Notes: a model not told the origin generated them from the letters alone. DNA of 10,568 nt from Flavobacteriaceae bacterium (GCA_030625995.1 DAOUPU010000072.1:1-10568), one strand, 5' to 3'. Counted from the stretch's first letter, positions 1 to 7,042 are shown. Numbers and translations: made by a program.

Positions 1-504
1 GAAGTACCTGAATATTATGAAACTTATTCTGCCGGTACAGTGGCCGCGAGAATGGTGGATGGTTTAGGTTTTAGATATCGATGGGCAACGGAAGGTCTGC
101 GTGAAGTGGATCTGGATTATAAACCAACAGATAGTTCCCGAACTACACTACAAACTATTGACCATATTTTAGGATTGTCAATAGTTATTGTTAATGCGAC
201 ACTTAAAGTTCCAAGCAATTTTACCAAACAACAGCCGGAATTGACTTACGAACAAAAACGCAGGGAAACGCTTGAGAATCTTAAAAAAGCAAGTGAAATT
301 TTACAAAAAGCTACAAGTTTAACCGATTTTAATATGCATATTATTTCAAGCAGGGGCGAAAGCGAACATCCTTTTTGGAATAGTATTAATGGTCCAATTG
401 CCGATGCAATATGGCATACCGGTCAGGTAACATTACTTCGACGCAGTTCAGGAAATCCTATAAGTAAAAAAGTCAGTTTTTTAACAGGGAAAATAAAAAA
501 GTAA
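1..504 (+). CDS. DinB-like four-helix protein, 5' end outside window
   Basis: The frame is open from the first base, so the gene starts before the window; 167 residues are visible, ending in TAA. The GTG at 40 is an internal valine and not the start. The protein is mainly helical. It has a DGLGFRYRWATEGL stretch (about 20-33), TIDHILGLS (about 52-60), and a C-terminal GPIADAIWHTGQV followed by RRSSGNP (about 131-153). This pattern resembles the DinB/YfiT-like metal-binding superfamily, in which histidines on different helices bind a divalent metal. His55 and His139 (visible numbering) are the likely ligands, by inference. Members are often thiol-linked transferases or of unknown function, and no reaction can be assigned here. 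The gene converges on the minus-strand heme-barrel gene with only 8 bp between the stops, and no terminator hairpin is visible between them. Confidence 0.72.
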   Translation, partial: EVPEYYETYSAGTVAARMVDGLGFRYRWATEGLREVDLDYKPTDSSRTTLQTIDHILGLSIVIVNATLKVPSNFTKQQPELTYEQKRRETLENLKKASEILQKATSLTDFNMHIISSRGESEHPFWNSINGPIADAIWHTGQVTLLRRSSGNPISKKVSFLTGKIKK

Positions 505-512
505 CAATTTAA

Positions 513-1079
513 TCACTGGCGTATCAATTCATTTTCGTCCGTGTGCTCAAATACTCTTCCGTAAATGTCTAACATGGTTGTTTCTGCGTAGGTCATTTTA
601 CCGTTTCCAACAATGACTTTAATTTGAAAATCTGTTGTTTTCGCGTTCTTTTGCATAAATGGCGATTGAACAATACCCCAATCCTTATTTTCGATACCGG
701 CAGCTGCCTCGATCATGATATTACCATCAGCATCTTTCTCTCCATTATGAGATCCTCCTGCGATCAAACATACAGCTCTGGGAATTGTCAAGGTATGCAT
801 TACAACTTTCTCCCGGGGATCCCACAGCCAATATCCGGTTTGGTCATGAAATACTTCATCATTTGATTTTCTTTTCACAATTTGACGGTAAAATAATACG
901 GATAAGGTTTGTGATTCAGCATTATCCAGAGTACCGCCTTCTGTAATTGTTATAGTTTCATAATAAGGGTTTTCTTCTGTGCCATCGGGTTCAGGAGCTA
1001 TATCCATTCCTTTGTCTCCTTTCCAAACTCCAATTAATTCTGTTAATGGTCCGTAATCTATTATTATTTCTTCACTCAT
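513..1079 (-). CDS. Nitrobindin-like heme-binding beta-barrel (FABP-like) protein
   Basis: This is a 188-residue soluble protein without a signal peptide. The N-terminal GVWKGDKG (residues 17-24) matches the G-x-W-x-G-x-G signature of the nitrobindin/THAP4 C-terminal-like beta-barrel family. FHDQTGYWLWD (77-87) and the C-terminal VFEHTDENELIR (176-187) also fit; His179 is the probable heme-iron ligand by analogy with nitrobindins. Family members bind ferric heme in a ten-stranded barrel and have been linked to NO or peroxynitrite chemistry; substrate and role here are unknown. The ATG at 1077-1079 is the first in-frame start and has no Shine-Dalgarno sequence. The gene is last in the minus-strand block, 197 bp after the SnoaL-like gene, so it may have its own promoter, but I could not find a convincing TAnnTTTG box. 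Confidence 0.78.
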   Translation of the reverse strand: MSEEIIIDYGPLTELIGVWKGDKGMDIAPEPDGTEENPYYETITITEGGTLDNAESQTLSVLFYRQIVKRKSNDEVFHDQTGYWLWDPREKVVMHTLTIPRAVCLIAGGSHNGEKDADGNIMIEAAAGIENKDWGIVQSPFMQKNAKTTDFQIKVIVGNGKMTYAETTMLDIYGRVFEHTDENELIRQ

Positions 1080-1135
1080 GATTTGGTTTTTTAATTTATT
1101 TGTTTTTCCGTAATTTTTCGTGACAGGTTTAATTT

Positions 1136-1276
1136 TTAAAAATCTATTATACTTACCTCATCATATTCCGTAAATTCATCAGGTTCTCTATTTACAATGT
1201 CGGTAGGAATATTATACTAAATCCGGTTGAATCCATCCATATCAAGGGTTTCGATAAAGGGAATAAATTCATTTGT
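1136..1276 (-). pseudogene. Degenerate coding remnant after the SnoaL-like gene
   Basis: Immediately after the SnoaL-like stop, and in the same frame, translation gives about 19 residues ending DMDGFNRI, a TAG stop (1219-1217), then YNIPTDIVNREPDEFTEYDE and a few more residues to a TAA at 1138-1136. The composition is acidic and protein-like rather than the Lys/Asn/Phe/Ile-rich output typical of AT-rich spacer. There is no usable start: the only ATG in the frame is eight codons before the TAG. It could be the 3' end of a decayed gene whose front part is gone. The SnoaL-like protein itself looks full length, so this is probably not its extension. The family is not recognised, and chance remains possible. 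Confidence 0.35.
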
Positions 1277-1660
1277 TTAATACATAGTATTTTTGTGTGC
1301 TGATTTCTCTGGAATCTCTTGCATTGTATCCCAATGCTCCACTATTTTTCCATTATTATCAAATCTAAAAAAATCCATAGTTACATATTCTACGTTGTCA
1401 GGCCATATCTGATGTGTGTGAAGAGCAACTAATTCCCCTTCCGCAATTGCTCGTACAAACTCAATAGATTTGTTTGGATATTCTTTTGTCATTCTATCAA
1501 AGTAATCAATAAATGGTTGAATTCCATCTCCGACCAAAGGATTATGTTGAATATATTCATTCCCAACAAATAGATCAACAGCTTTTTTAGGATTCCCTTC
1601 ATAGGACATTTTATAAAAAGCAATTGCATTTTGTTTATTCCGTTTCAACATATCATTCAT
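1277..1660 (-). CDS. SnoaL-like (NTF2-fold) protein, putative ester cyclase/aldol-type family
   Basis: This 127-residue protein has an N-terminal helix, then YIQHNPLVGDG (36-46) with PFIDYF (49-54), a central HTHQ (81-84), and the closing DFFRFDNNGKIVEHWDTMQEIP (96-117, split here by function: beta-strand, turn, beta-strand). This is the usual motif order of small SnoaL-like cone-shaped barrels related to NTF2. The length and the ending (SAHKNTMY) match complete family members. Some relatives catalyse aldol-type ring closure in polyketide pathways, but most bacterial copies have no known substrate, and no polyketide genes are nearby. The start at 1658-1660 lies 15 bp after the PPK2 stop, so the two genes are probably co-transcribed. 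The spacer is A/T-rich and lacks a Shine-Dalgarno sequence. A second ATG three codons later is an alternative start. Confidence 0.75.
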   Translation of the reverse strand: MNDMLKRNKQNAIAFYKMSYEGNPKKAVDLFVGNEYIQHNPLVGDGIQPFIDYFDRMTKEYPNKSIEFVRAIAEGELVALHTHQIWPDNVEYVTMDFFRFDNNGKIVEHWDTMQEIPEKSAHKNTMY

Positions 1661-1675
1661 CTGATTTGTTTTTTA

Positions 1676-2515
1676 TTAAAATACTTCAGGTACGAAAGTC
1701 TGGTCAGAAAAAGGAGGCCGGATATATCCTTCTTCTTTTTTTCTTGGGGCGAGAACCATTTTTTCTCGATCTACTTCCCGATAGGGAATTTTACTCAACA
1801 AGTGACTAATGCAGTTCAGGCGGGCCCTTTTTTTATTGTCGGCAGCTACAACAAACCAGGGTGACTGTTTGGTATCTGTATATTTAAACATTTCATCTTT
1901 GGCTTTACTGTATTCCAACCACTTATCGCGTGAAATAATATCCATTGGGCTTAATTTCCAATGCTTTGTCTGATCGTCAATTCTCGATTGAAAGCGATCT
2001 TCTTGCTCTTCATCGGAAACCGAGAACCAGTATTTTATCAATACAATACCCGATCGGATGAGCATACGTTCGAAATCAGGGCAAGTTCGCATAAATTCAT
2101 GGTATTCGCCAGTAGTACAAAATTCCATAACATGCTCAACTCCAGCTCTGTTATACCAACTTCGATCAAACAGAACCATTTCTCCGCCTGCAGGCAAGTG
2201 AGGTACATAACGTTGAAAATACCACTGGGTTTTCTCTTTTTCTGTGGGTGTGCCAAGAGCAACTACCCTACAAACTCTGGGATTTAAGCTCTGAGAAATT
2301 CTTTTAATAACACCACCCTTGCCTGCCGCATCCCGACCTTCAAATAATACGACAATCTTTAATTGTTCCTGTTTGATCCATTCTTGTAATTTTACGAGTT
2401 CGATCTGTAGCTTAGCAAGCTCTTTTTCATAGATCTCAAGACTTATCTTTCGGGTGTCTTTTTTTTTGGGTTCGATGTTTTTCAAGCCTTTATTTTTATT
2501 TTTTCCTTTTCCCAT
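1676..2515 (-). CDS. ppk2: Polyphosphate kinase 2, class I (polyphosphate:nucleotide phosphotransferase)
   Basis: This 279-residue cytosolic enzyme belongs to the PPK2 family, which transfers phosphate from inorganic polyphosphate to nucleotides. Walker A is GRDAAGKGG (60-68). The Walker B/lid region is VLFDRSWYNRAGVEH (114-128), with Asp117 and the following Arg as the usual catalytic pair. The class I signature continues with WKLSPMDIISRDKWLEY (186-202) and DEMFKYTDT (207-215). One-domain class I enzymes typically phosphorylate nucleoside diphosphates (ADP to ATP or GDP to GTP), which is the expected reaction here. The first 25 residues are very Lys-rich and probably disordered; a basic tail could contact polyphosphate (inference). 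The ATG at 2513-2515 is supported by the length. The gene follows bshC by 118 bp, which leaves room for its own promoter, and it precedes the SnoaL-like gene by 15 bp. Confidence 0.93.
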   Translation of the reverse strand: MGKGKNKNKGLKNIEPKKKDTRKISLEIYEKELAKLQIELVKLQEWIKQEQLKIVVLFEGRDAAGKGGVIKRISQSLNPRVCRVVALGTPTEKEKTQWYFQRYVPHLPAGGEMVLFDRSWYNRAGVEHVMEFCTTGEYHEFMRTCPDFERMLIRSGIVLIKYWFSVSDEEQEDRFQSRIDDQTKHWKLSPMDIISRDKWLEYSKAKDEMFKYTDTKQSPWFVVAADNKKRARLNCISHLLSKIPYREVDREKMVLAPRKKEEGYIRPPFSDQTFVPEVF

Positions 2516-2633
2516 GGTTTTGGTTTAGTGAGTTATAAAAATACGCAAAAAAGTGAATTTAGAAAAATATAGTTAGGGGATAATTATTACTCATTAAAGG
2601 GACAGGCTGGAAGAAAGAACATCTATCAAATTG

Positions 2634-4229
2634 TTAAATTTCTATGAGGTCAAATTTTAATTCAAGAGGTTGTAAGGTTTTAAATAAAATGGGTATCAAG
2701 CTTTCTCCATAATTCAGGTAGAAATCTGAAAAATTCGTATTTCGCTCTTGTAAACTCTGATTTGGAAAAATCTGATCTTGCAATGCTATTATACGATCTA
2801 CAACTTCCTTCATCTTCCTTTTTTGCGCCTTTAGAAGTCGTTTTTCTAATTTATTAATTCCATTGATCTGTTTTTTTTCTTGTGCATTTACCGCGCCTAA
2901 AAAAGAAGTATCCGTTTCGTTGGACAAGATTTTCAAATCGAAAAACATTTTTTCAAGTTGAGATCTTTGCTCTGTAAAATTAATACTGATATCGGAGATG
3001 TCTTTTATCTTTCTGTTGATCAATTCATTTTGTTTGGCAAAAATATCTTCCTTAGAAATGTTCAATCTCTTCATTTTTTTCACCTGTTTTGGCGTACAGA
3101 GTACAGCAGAGTTTCGCAATAATAGAATAGGGAAGGGCACATCTACTGCATCAAAATATTTTTTTAGCTCGAACCAATACGCCAACTCACCCCCACCACC
3201 GATATAACAAAGATTTGGCAAAATCACTTCTTGATATAAGGGACGGAGTAAAACATTTGGGCTAAATTTTTCCGGACTTTCCTCAACCTCCTTCATGAGG
3301 CTTTCTTTCGTAAATGTTAAATTGGTATTATTTACTTTGTAGGTATCTTCCTCAAAAATTATTCGTTCTCTCAAATTATCATCCAGGTAAAATAAATTTA
3401 TTTCTCTTGGATTCACCTGAATTTTATAGTCTTGGCCTAATTTTCCGATGGTATCAGAAACCTCTTTATGGGAAGTTTGTTGCAGCAACTCCTCTTTGAT
3501 AAAGGGAATAAATCTCTTTTTTAAGTCCTTATTGTCAGCGTCCATAATTACCAAACCATAGGCTCCAAAAAGTTCATTGGCTAAGAAACGCGTGGCATCC
3601 GCCAAATTGTTATGTTCAAGGTAAGATCGTTTAAAAAGAGATTTGATGACGATCCCGTTCGTACCTGTTCCTAATTTTTTTGAAAGGTCATTTAAAACTG
3701 CTTCTAAACCTTCTGTACTAAGCCTGCCAACAGCACCTGCTGCCTCTCTTTTCCATTTTATCTTTTTGCCTTGAAAATTAAAATATTGAATTTCTTCAAA
3801 ATCGTGATCTTCCGTAGCCATCCAGTAAACAGGAACAAAATTGTTTTCCGGAAATTCTTTTTTAAGTTGGATCGTTAAATTAATTGTTGAAATTATTTTA
3901 TACAAAAAATACAAGGGTCCGGTAAACAAATTGAGTTGATGACCTGTAGTTATAGTAAAAGTGTTTTCCTTTAGAAGGCTTTCAATATTATTTTTACTCT
4001 TGGTAGAAGTTGGGATCTTTTTATATTTCTTTAGTAGTGTTTGAACGAGGATTTTTCTATCCAAAAGTTTGTTCTTCAGCAAACGGATTTCAATTTGCTT
4101 TTCAAACCCACTTATATTGGGGAAGTGATTATAAAATTTTTGCAGGCTCTCTTTTTCTTCTAAATAATCGCAAATTATTTTCGAGAAATAGCCTGTATCT
4201 TTAAAAGTAATCGATTGTTTAGTTGACAC
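2634..4229 (-). CDS. bshC: Putative cysteine ligase BshC, bacillithiol synthesis
   Basis: The 531 residues match the usual BshC length of about 530-540. The enzyme is assigned to the last step of bacillithiol synthesis, adding cysteine to glucosaminyl-malate. Family hallmarks are TTGHQLNLFTGPLYFLYK (94-111) and VYWMATEDHDFEEIQYF (134-150), both in the Rossmann-like core, and a Lys/Glu-rich coiled coil near residues 390-490 that in the known structure mediates dimerisation. The tail has the typical LQERNTNFSDFYLNYG segment. The start is GTG (4227-4229): an in-frame TAA lies six codons upstream and no ATG is near, and the GYFSKIICDYLEE opening aligns with homologs as remembered. No bshA or bshB lies in the window, so the pathway genes are dispersed. 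The 172-bp gap after rimO contains a -7-like box and paired palindromes that may control this gene. Confidence 0.94.
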   Translation of the reverse strand: MSTKQSITFKDTGYFSKIICDYLEEKESLQKFYNHFPNISGFEKQIEIRLLKNKLLDRKILVQTLLKKYKKIPTSTKSKNNIESLLKENTFTITTGHQLNLFTGPLYFLYKIISTINLTIQLKKEFPENNFVPVYWMATEDHDFEEIQYFNFQGKKIKWKREAAGAVGRLSTEGLEAVLNDLSKKLGTGTNGIVIKSLFKRSYLEHNNLADATRFLANELFGAYGLVIMDADNKDLKKRFIPFIKEELLQQTSHKEVSDTIGKLGQDYKIQVNPREINLFYLDDNLRERIIFEEDTYKVNNTNLTFTKESLMKEVEESPEKFSPNVLLRPLYQEVILPNLCYIGGGGELAYWFELKKYFDAVDVPFPILLLRNSAVLCTPKQVKKMKRLNISKEDIFAKQNELINRKIKDISDISINFTEQRSQLEKMFFDLKILSNETDTSFLGAVNAQEKKQINGINKLEKRLLKAQKRKMKEVVDRIIALQDQIFPNQSLQERNTNFSDFYLNYGESLIPILFKTLQPLELKFDLIEI

Positions 4230-4337
4230 GCAATAAGTATTAATTTATAGGATAGAATCTACCACAATTTCGTCAGACAATTTAATAATTATAATAGACA
4301 TTATAAAACGTTTTCCTTACAGTTATTTAATTGATCT

Positions 4338-4345
4338 CAAATTTA
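4338..4345 (-). promoter_or_regulatory. Candidate bshC -7 box (TAnnTTTG)
   Basis: The minus strand reads TAAATTTG, an exact match to the Bacteroidota -7 consensus TAnnTTTG. No TTG is found at the expected -33 distance; instead the proximal palindrome at 4355-4365 occupies that region. Use of this box would give a bshC leader of roughly 105 nt. A consensus -7 with a missing -33 is what an activator-dependent promoter would look like, but AT-rich DNA yields such octamers by chance. Confidence 0.35.
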
Positions 4346-4352
4346 GTTACTT

Positions 4353-4398
4353 ACTCATCAGATGACTTATAGGGAACGGATATAGTCATCAGATGAGT
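4353..4398 (-). repeat. Paired palindromes forming an inverted repeat after rimO
   Basis: The 11-mer TCATCAGATGA, itself a palindrome around a central A, occurs at 4355-4365 and 4386-4396, with centres 31 bp apart (about three helical turns). The flanks make the two copies arms of a 14-bp inverted repeat (4353-4366 with 4385-4398; one central mismatch), and TATA/TATA extends the stem around a 9-nt loop. As RNA from the minus strand it is a long hairpin starting 3 nt after the rimO stop, but no U-tract follows, so it is not a standard intrinsic terminator. As DNA it could be a double operator for bshC. The sequence does not decide between these. Confidence 0.6.
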
Positions 4399-4401
4399 TG
4401 A

Positions 4402-5718
4402 TTAACTAACCAAAGGTTCTCCATAAAGATCAAAATCAGTTGCTTCCGTAATTTTTATATTGATGAATTGTCCTATCTGTATATAGTGCTTGCTCGCATC
4501 TACAAGTACCTCATTATCAACATCAGGGCTATCGAATTCAGTTCTTCCTATAAAGTTATTTCCTTCCATTCTGTCAAAAATACATTTATAAATATTGCCT
4601 ACTTTGGCTTGATTCAGATCGAAGGAGATCTGGCTTTGAATTTCCATTATTTCAGAAACGCGTTGTTCTTTTATTTTTTCAGGGACACTGTCTTCTAAGG
4701 CAAAGGCATGTGTATTTTCTTCATGAGAATAGGTAAAACAACCTAGTCGCTCGAATTTTGAATCTATTACAAACTGTTTTAGTTCTTCAAATTGTTCTTC
4801 CGTTTCACCTGGATAACCAACGATCAGAGTAGTTCGAATGGCCATGTCCGGTACTTTTTCTCTAAATTGTTCGATCAATGCAATTGTTTTTTCAGAACTT
4901 GTTCCTCGTCGCATAGATTTTAGAAGCTCGGTGCTGATATGTTGTAAGGGAATGTCTAAATAGTTGCAAACCTTTGGTTCTTTTTTCATTACCTCCAGAA
5001 CATCTATCGGAAATCCGGTAGGAAAGGCATAATGCAATCGGATCCATTCTACTCCGTCTATTTTAACGAGTTCTTTTAGCAGATCTGCCAATGCCCTTTT
5101 GTTATAAATATCGAGTCCATAGTAGGTAAGGTCCTGAGCAATTAAGATTAACTCTTTAACTCCTTTCTCTGCTAATTTGGTCGCTTCGATAACAATTTCC
5201 TCCATTGGAGTGGAGATATGTTTTCCTCTCATTAAAGGAATGGCACAAAAGGAGCAGGGACGGTCACATCCCTCGGCAATTTTTAGATAAGCATAATGGT
5301 TTGGTGTGGTGGTTAAGCGCTCTCCTAGCAACTCATGTTTATAATCGGCCTCCAATGCCTTCAATAAATTTGGCAGATCATGTGTGCCAAAATATTGATC
5401 TACATTTTTTATTTCTTTTTCTAAATCAGGTTTGTAACGCTCACTTAAACAACCGGTTACAAATACTTTATCTACTTCTCCAGCTTCTTTCTTATCCACA
5501 TAATGCAAAATAGTATTTATGGATTCCTCCTTGGCCTTACCAATAAATCCGCAGGTATTGATAACGACTATATTGCCTTCGTCATTCTCATCTTCATGAA
5601 CAACATCTTTATCGTTTGCTTTTAGTTGTCCCATTAGAACTTCGCTGTCATAGATATTTTTAGAACAACCTAAAGTGACGACATTTATTTTATTCTGTTT
5701 GGATGTTTTGGTTCTCAT
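4402..5718 (-). CDS. rimO: Ribosomal protein uS12 methylthiotransferase RimO
   Basis: This 438-residue radical-SAM enzyme adds a methylthio group to the beta-carbon of a conserved aspartate of ribosomal protein uS12. The N-terminal methylthiotransferase domain has the three cysteines for the auxiliary [4Fe-4S] cluster: Cys18 in VVTLGCSKN, Cys56 in NTCGF and Cys90 in VTGC. The radical-SAM motif C-x3-C-x2-C is CDRPCSFC (Cys151, Cys155, Cys158), followed by IPLMRG. The DIPLQH stretch and VGYPGETEEQF are also typical. A C-terminal TRAM domain (about 370-438) would bind uS12. IPLMRGKHIS and the overall length favour RimO over the tRNA enzyme MiaB. The ATG at 5716-5718 lies 36 bp after the four-helix-bundle gene, without a Shine-Dalgarno sequence. 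ftsY and rimO would be close neighbours without the islet between them. Confidence 0.95.
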   Translation of the reverse strand: MRTKTSKQNKINVVTLGCSKNIYDSEVLMGQLKANDKDVVHEDENDEGNIVVINTCGFIGKAKEESINTILHYVDKKEAGEVDKVFVTGCLSERYKPDLEKEIKNVDQYFGTHDLPNLLKALEADYKHELLGERLTTTPNHYAYLKIAEGCDRPCSFCAIPLMRGKHISTPMEEIVIEATKLAEKGVKELILIAQDLTYYGLDIYNKRALADLLKELVKIDGVEWIRLHYAFPTGFPIDVLEVMKKEPKVCNYLDIPLQHISTELLKSMRRGTSSEKTIALIEQFREKVPDMAIRTTLIVGYPGETEEQFEELKQFVIDSKFERLGCFTYSHEENTHAFALEDSVPEKIKEQRVSEIMEIQSQISFDLNQAKVGNIYKCIFDRMEGNNFIGRTEFDSPDVDNEVLVDASKHYIQIGQFINIKITEATDFDLYGEPLVS

Positions 5719-5733
5719 TATAAAAGAAGTAAA

Positions 5734-5752
5734 TAGTAAGAAGAAAGAAGTA
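5734..5752 (+). repeat. Left arm of islet inverted repeat
   Basis: The arm begins TAGTAAGAAGAAAG (5734-5747), which is exactly complementary to 6057-6070. After one mismatch (5748) four more bases pair. It lies in the 36-bp spacer between the four-helix-bundle stop and the rimO start, so it would be transcribed with them. Confidence 0.65.
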
Positions 5753-5754
5753 GA

Positions 5755-6021
5755 TTACATACTTTCTTTCATTTTTTTGATGTATGAATTTAATATTTTT
5801 GATACCTCTGTGAGGTTTTCTTGAATTTTTTCTTTCTTACTGATTCTACCATATCCTTCTGCAATATTAGCCGGTACAGAAGTAGCACTTCTTTGGATCT
5901 GATTAATAATTCCAAATTGTTCAGATTTAGGCAAAGAAGGGGTAATTTTATAAATTTCAAGAACCAGAGCATGGGCTTTCTGCCATAATATCAAATTCTT
6001 AAAGCTTATATTATTACTCAT
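5755..6021 (-). CDS. Four-helix-bundle protein (23S rRNA IVS / S23 family), internally shortened
   Basis: The protein has 88 residues, against about 115-125 usual for the family. The N-terminal half is canonical: FKNLILWQKAHALVLEIYK (7-25), FGIINQIQRSATSVPANIAEG (36-56, helix and the SVPANIAEG hallmark at 48-56), then YGRISKKE (57-64). The expected third helix, normally a segment of about 30 residues resembling ALGSLNELQYQLLLAKDLGY, is absent; the sequence passes straight to the final helix (NLTEVSKILNSYIKKM, 69-84). This suggests an in-frame deletion. The function of the family is unknown; it forms pentameric helical bundles in solved structures and may bind nucleic acid. The gene is flanked closely by inverted repeats. 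An AAGGAG lies about 20 nt before the ATG, too far to act as a typical ribosome-binding site. Confidence 0.82.
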   Translation of the reverse strand: MSNNISFKNLILWQKAHALVLEIYKITPSLPKSEQFGIINQIQRSATSVPANIAEGYGRISKKEKIQENLTEVSKILNSYIKKMKESM

Positions 6022-6051
6022 TCTATCTTCTTAATCTTACTCCTTGCTCTT

Positions 6052-6070
6052 TACTACTTTCTTCTTACTA
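6052..6070 (-). repeat. Right arm of islet inverted repeat
   Basis: On the minus strand it reads TAGTAAGAAGAAAG (6070-6057), the same as the left arm on the plus strand, then T and AGTA. The first three bases are the ftsY stop codon TAG, so the arm either arose from or supplied the end of ftsY. The adjoining leader (6022-6051) repeats the same AAGAAG/AGTAA theme. Confidence 0.65.
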
Positions 6071-7042
6071 ATTGAAGAAAGAATCCACAAATTCAATCTT
6101 ATTAAAAACTTGTAAATCATCGAGTCCTTCACCAACGCCGATATATTTTACAGGAATTTGAAATTGATCGGATATTCCAATCACAACACCACCCTTGGCG
6201 GTTCCGTCTAACTTGGTAATTGCTAAGGCAGTTACTTCGGTGGCTTTGGTAAATTGTTTGGCCTGTTCGAAGGCATTTTGTCCGGTGGAACCGTCCAGTA
6301 CCAAAAGTACCTCATCAGGTTTATTAGGAGTAACCTTTTGCATAACCCGCTTTATTTTAGTGAGCTCATTCATCAAATTAACCTTATTGTGCAAACGCCC
6401 TGCTGTGTCAATGATTACCACATCAGCATCTTGTTTGATTGCTGATTCGAGGGTGTCAAAGGCTACAGATGCCGGGTCAGATCCCATTTCTTGTCTGACC
6501 ATAGGTACATCAACTCTGTCTGCCCATATTTGTAATTGGTCTATTGCTGCTGCACGAAAGGTGTCGGCTGCCCCAAGCATAACTTTCAATCCTTGTTTTT
6601 TGAACTGGGAAGCCAATTTACCTATAGTGGTTGTTTTGCCAACACCATTCACTCCAACAACCATAATTACATACGGTTTTGAATTCTCAGGAATTACAAA
6701 ATCGGTTTCATTACCAACATTAGTTAGCGCTAATAAGCCGGCAATTTCTTCCCGTAAGATCCTATTGAGTTCATCAGTGCCGAAATATTTATCCTTGGCA
6801 ACGCGATCTTCAATTCTGTCGATTATTTTTAAGGTAGTTTCCACACCGACATCGGAAGTAACAAGAATTTCCTCTAAATTATCTAATACCTCTGCATCAA
6901 CGGTGGATTTACCGGCAACAGCTTTCGTTAATTTATTAAAAAAAGAGGTTTTCGATTTTTCCAGACCTTTGTCTAAGCTCTCTTTTTTTTTGGCTTCGTC
7001 CTTAGTACGGTCTTTGGAAAAAATATTCTTAAATAAACCCAT
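6068..7042 (-). CDS. ftsY: Signal recognition particle receptor FtsY
   Basis: FtsY is the SRP-family GTPase that receives the SRP-ribosome complex at the inner membrane and delivers nascent membrane proteins to SecYEG. The 324 residues comprise a short basic N-terminus (MGLFKNIF, then Lys-rich to about 30) that can act as an amphipathic membrane contact, the N domain (about 32-110), and the G domain. The G domain has the P-loop GVNGVGKTT (130-138), ADTFRAAAIDQL (159-170), DTAGRL (212-217) and TKLDG (276-280), followed by GGVV and IGVGEGLDDL. The long acidic A domain of E. coli FtsY is absent, as in many Bacteroidota. The TAG stop overlaps the islet's inverted repeat. Upstream are a 260-bp leader/gap and a terminator, so it is likely expressed apart from the rpmB cluster. 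Confidence 0.97.
   Translation of the reverse strand: MGLFKNIFSKDRTKDEAKKKESLDKGLEKSKTSFFNKLTKAVAGKSTVDAEVLDNLEEILVTSDVGVETTLKIIDRIEDRVAKDKYFGTDELNRILREEIAGLLALTNVGNETDFVIPENSKPYVIMVVGVNGVGKTTTIGKLASQFKKQGLKVMLGAADTFRAAAIDQLQIWADRVDVPMVRQEMGSDPASVAFDTLESAIKQDADVVIIDTAGRLHNKVNLMNELTKIKRVMQKVTPNKPDEVLLVLDGSTGQNAFEQAKQFTKATEVTALAITKLDGTAKGGVVIGISDQFQIPVKYIGVGEGLDDLQVFNKIEFVDSFFN

Larger units (their letters stand above)
5734..6070. mobile_element. Inverted-repeat-bounded islet carrying the four-helix-bundle gene
   Basis: The 337-bp stretch between rimO and ftsY is bounded by an imperfect 19-bp inverted repeat: 5734-5752 and 6052-6070, with 18 of 19 positions complementary and an uninterrupted 14-bp core. 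The outer end of the right arm coincides with the last base of the ftsY stop triplet. The interior holds only the small four-helix-bundle gene and an A/G-rich leader. Such genes are found scattered as single-gene insertions in Bacteroidota and, in Leptospira, inside 23S rRNA intervening sequences. Mobility is an inference: there is no transposase, and no obvious target-site duplication is seen. Confidence 0.45.

Noticed and set aside
40..504. GTG at position 40 as the start of the DinB-like gene
   Set aside because: The frame is open to base 1 and the upstream residues continue the expected helix, so the start lies outside the window.
2038..2262. 74-codon minus-strand frame inside the PPK2 gene
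   Set aside because: It lies in another frame fully within a gene with clear catalytic motifs; no start signal and no family resemblance.
4353..4398. Classical intrinsic terminator for rimO
   Set aside because: The stem is long, but no T-tract follows on the minus strand, so it is reported as an inverted repeat with open function.
5734..6070. CRISPR-like or tandem repeat array in the A/G-rich leader of the islet
   Set aside because: The units are short, irregular and lack unique spacers of constant length; only the terminal inverted repeat is robust.
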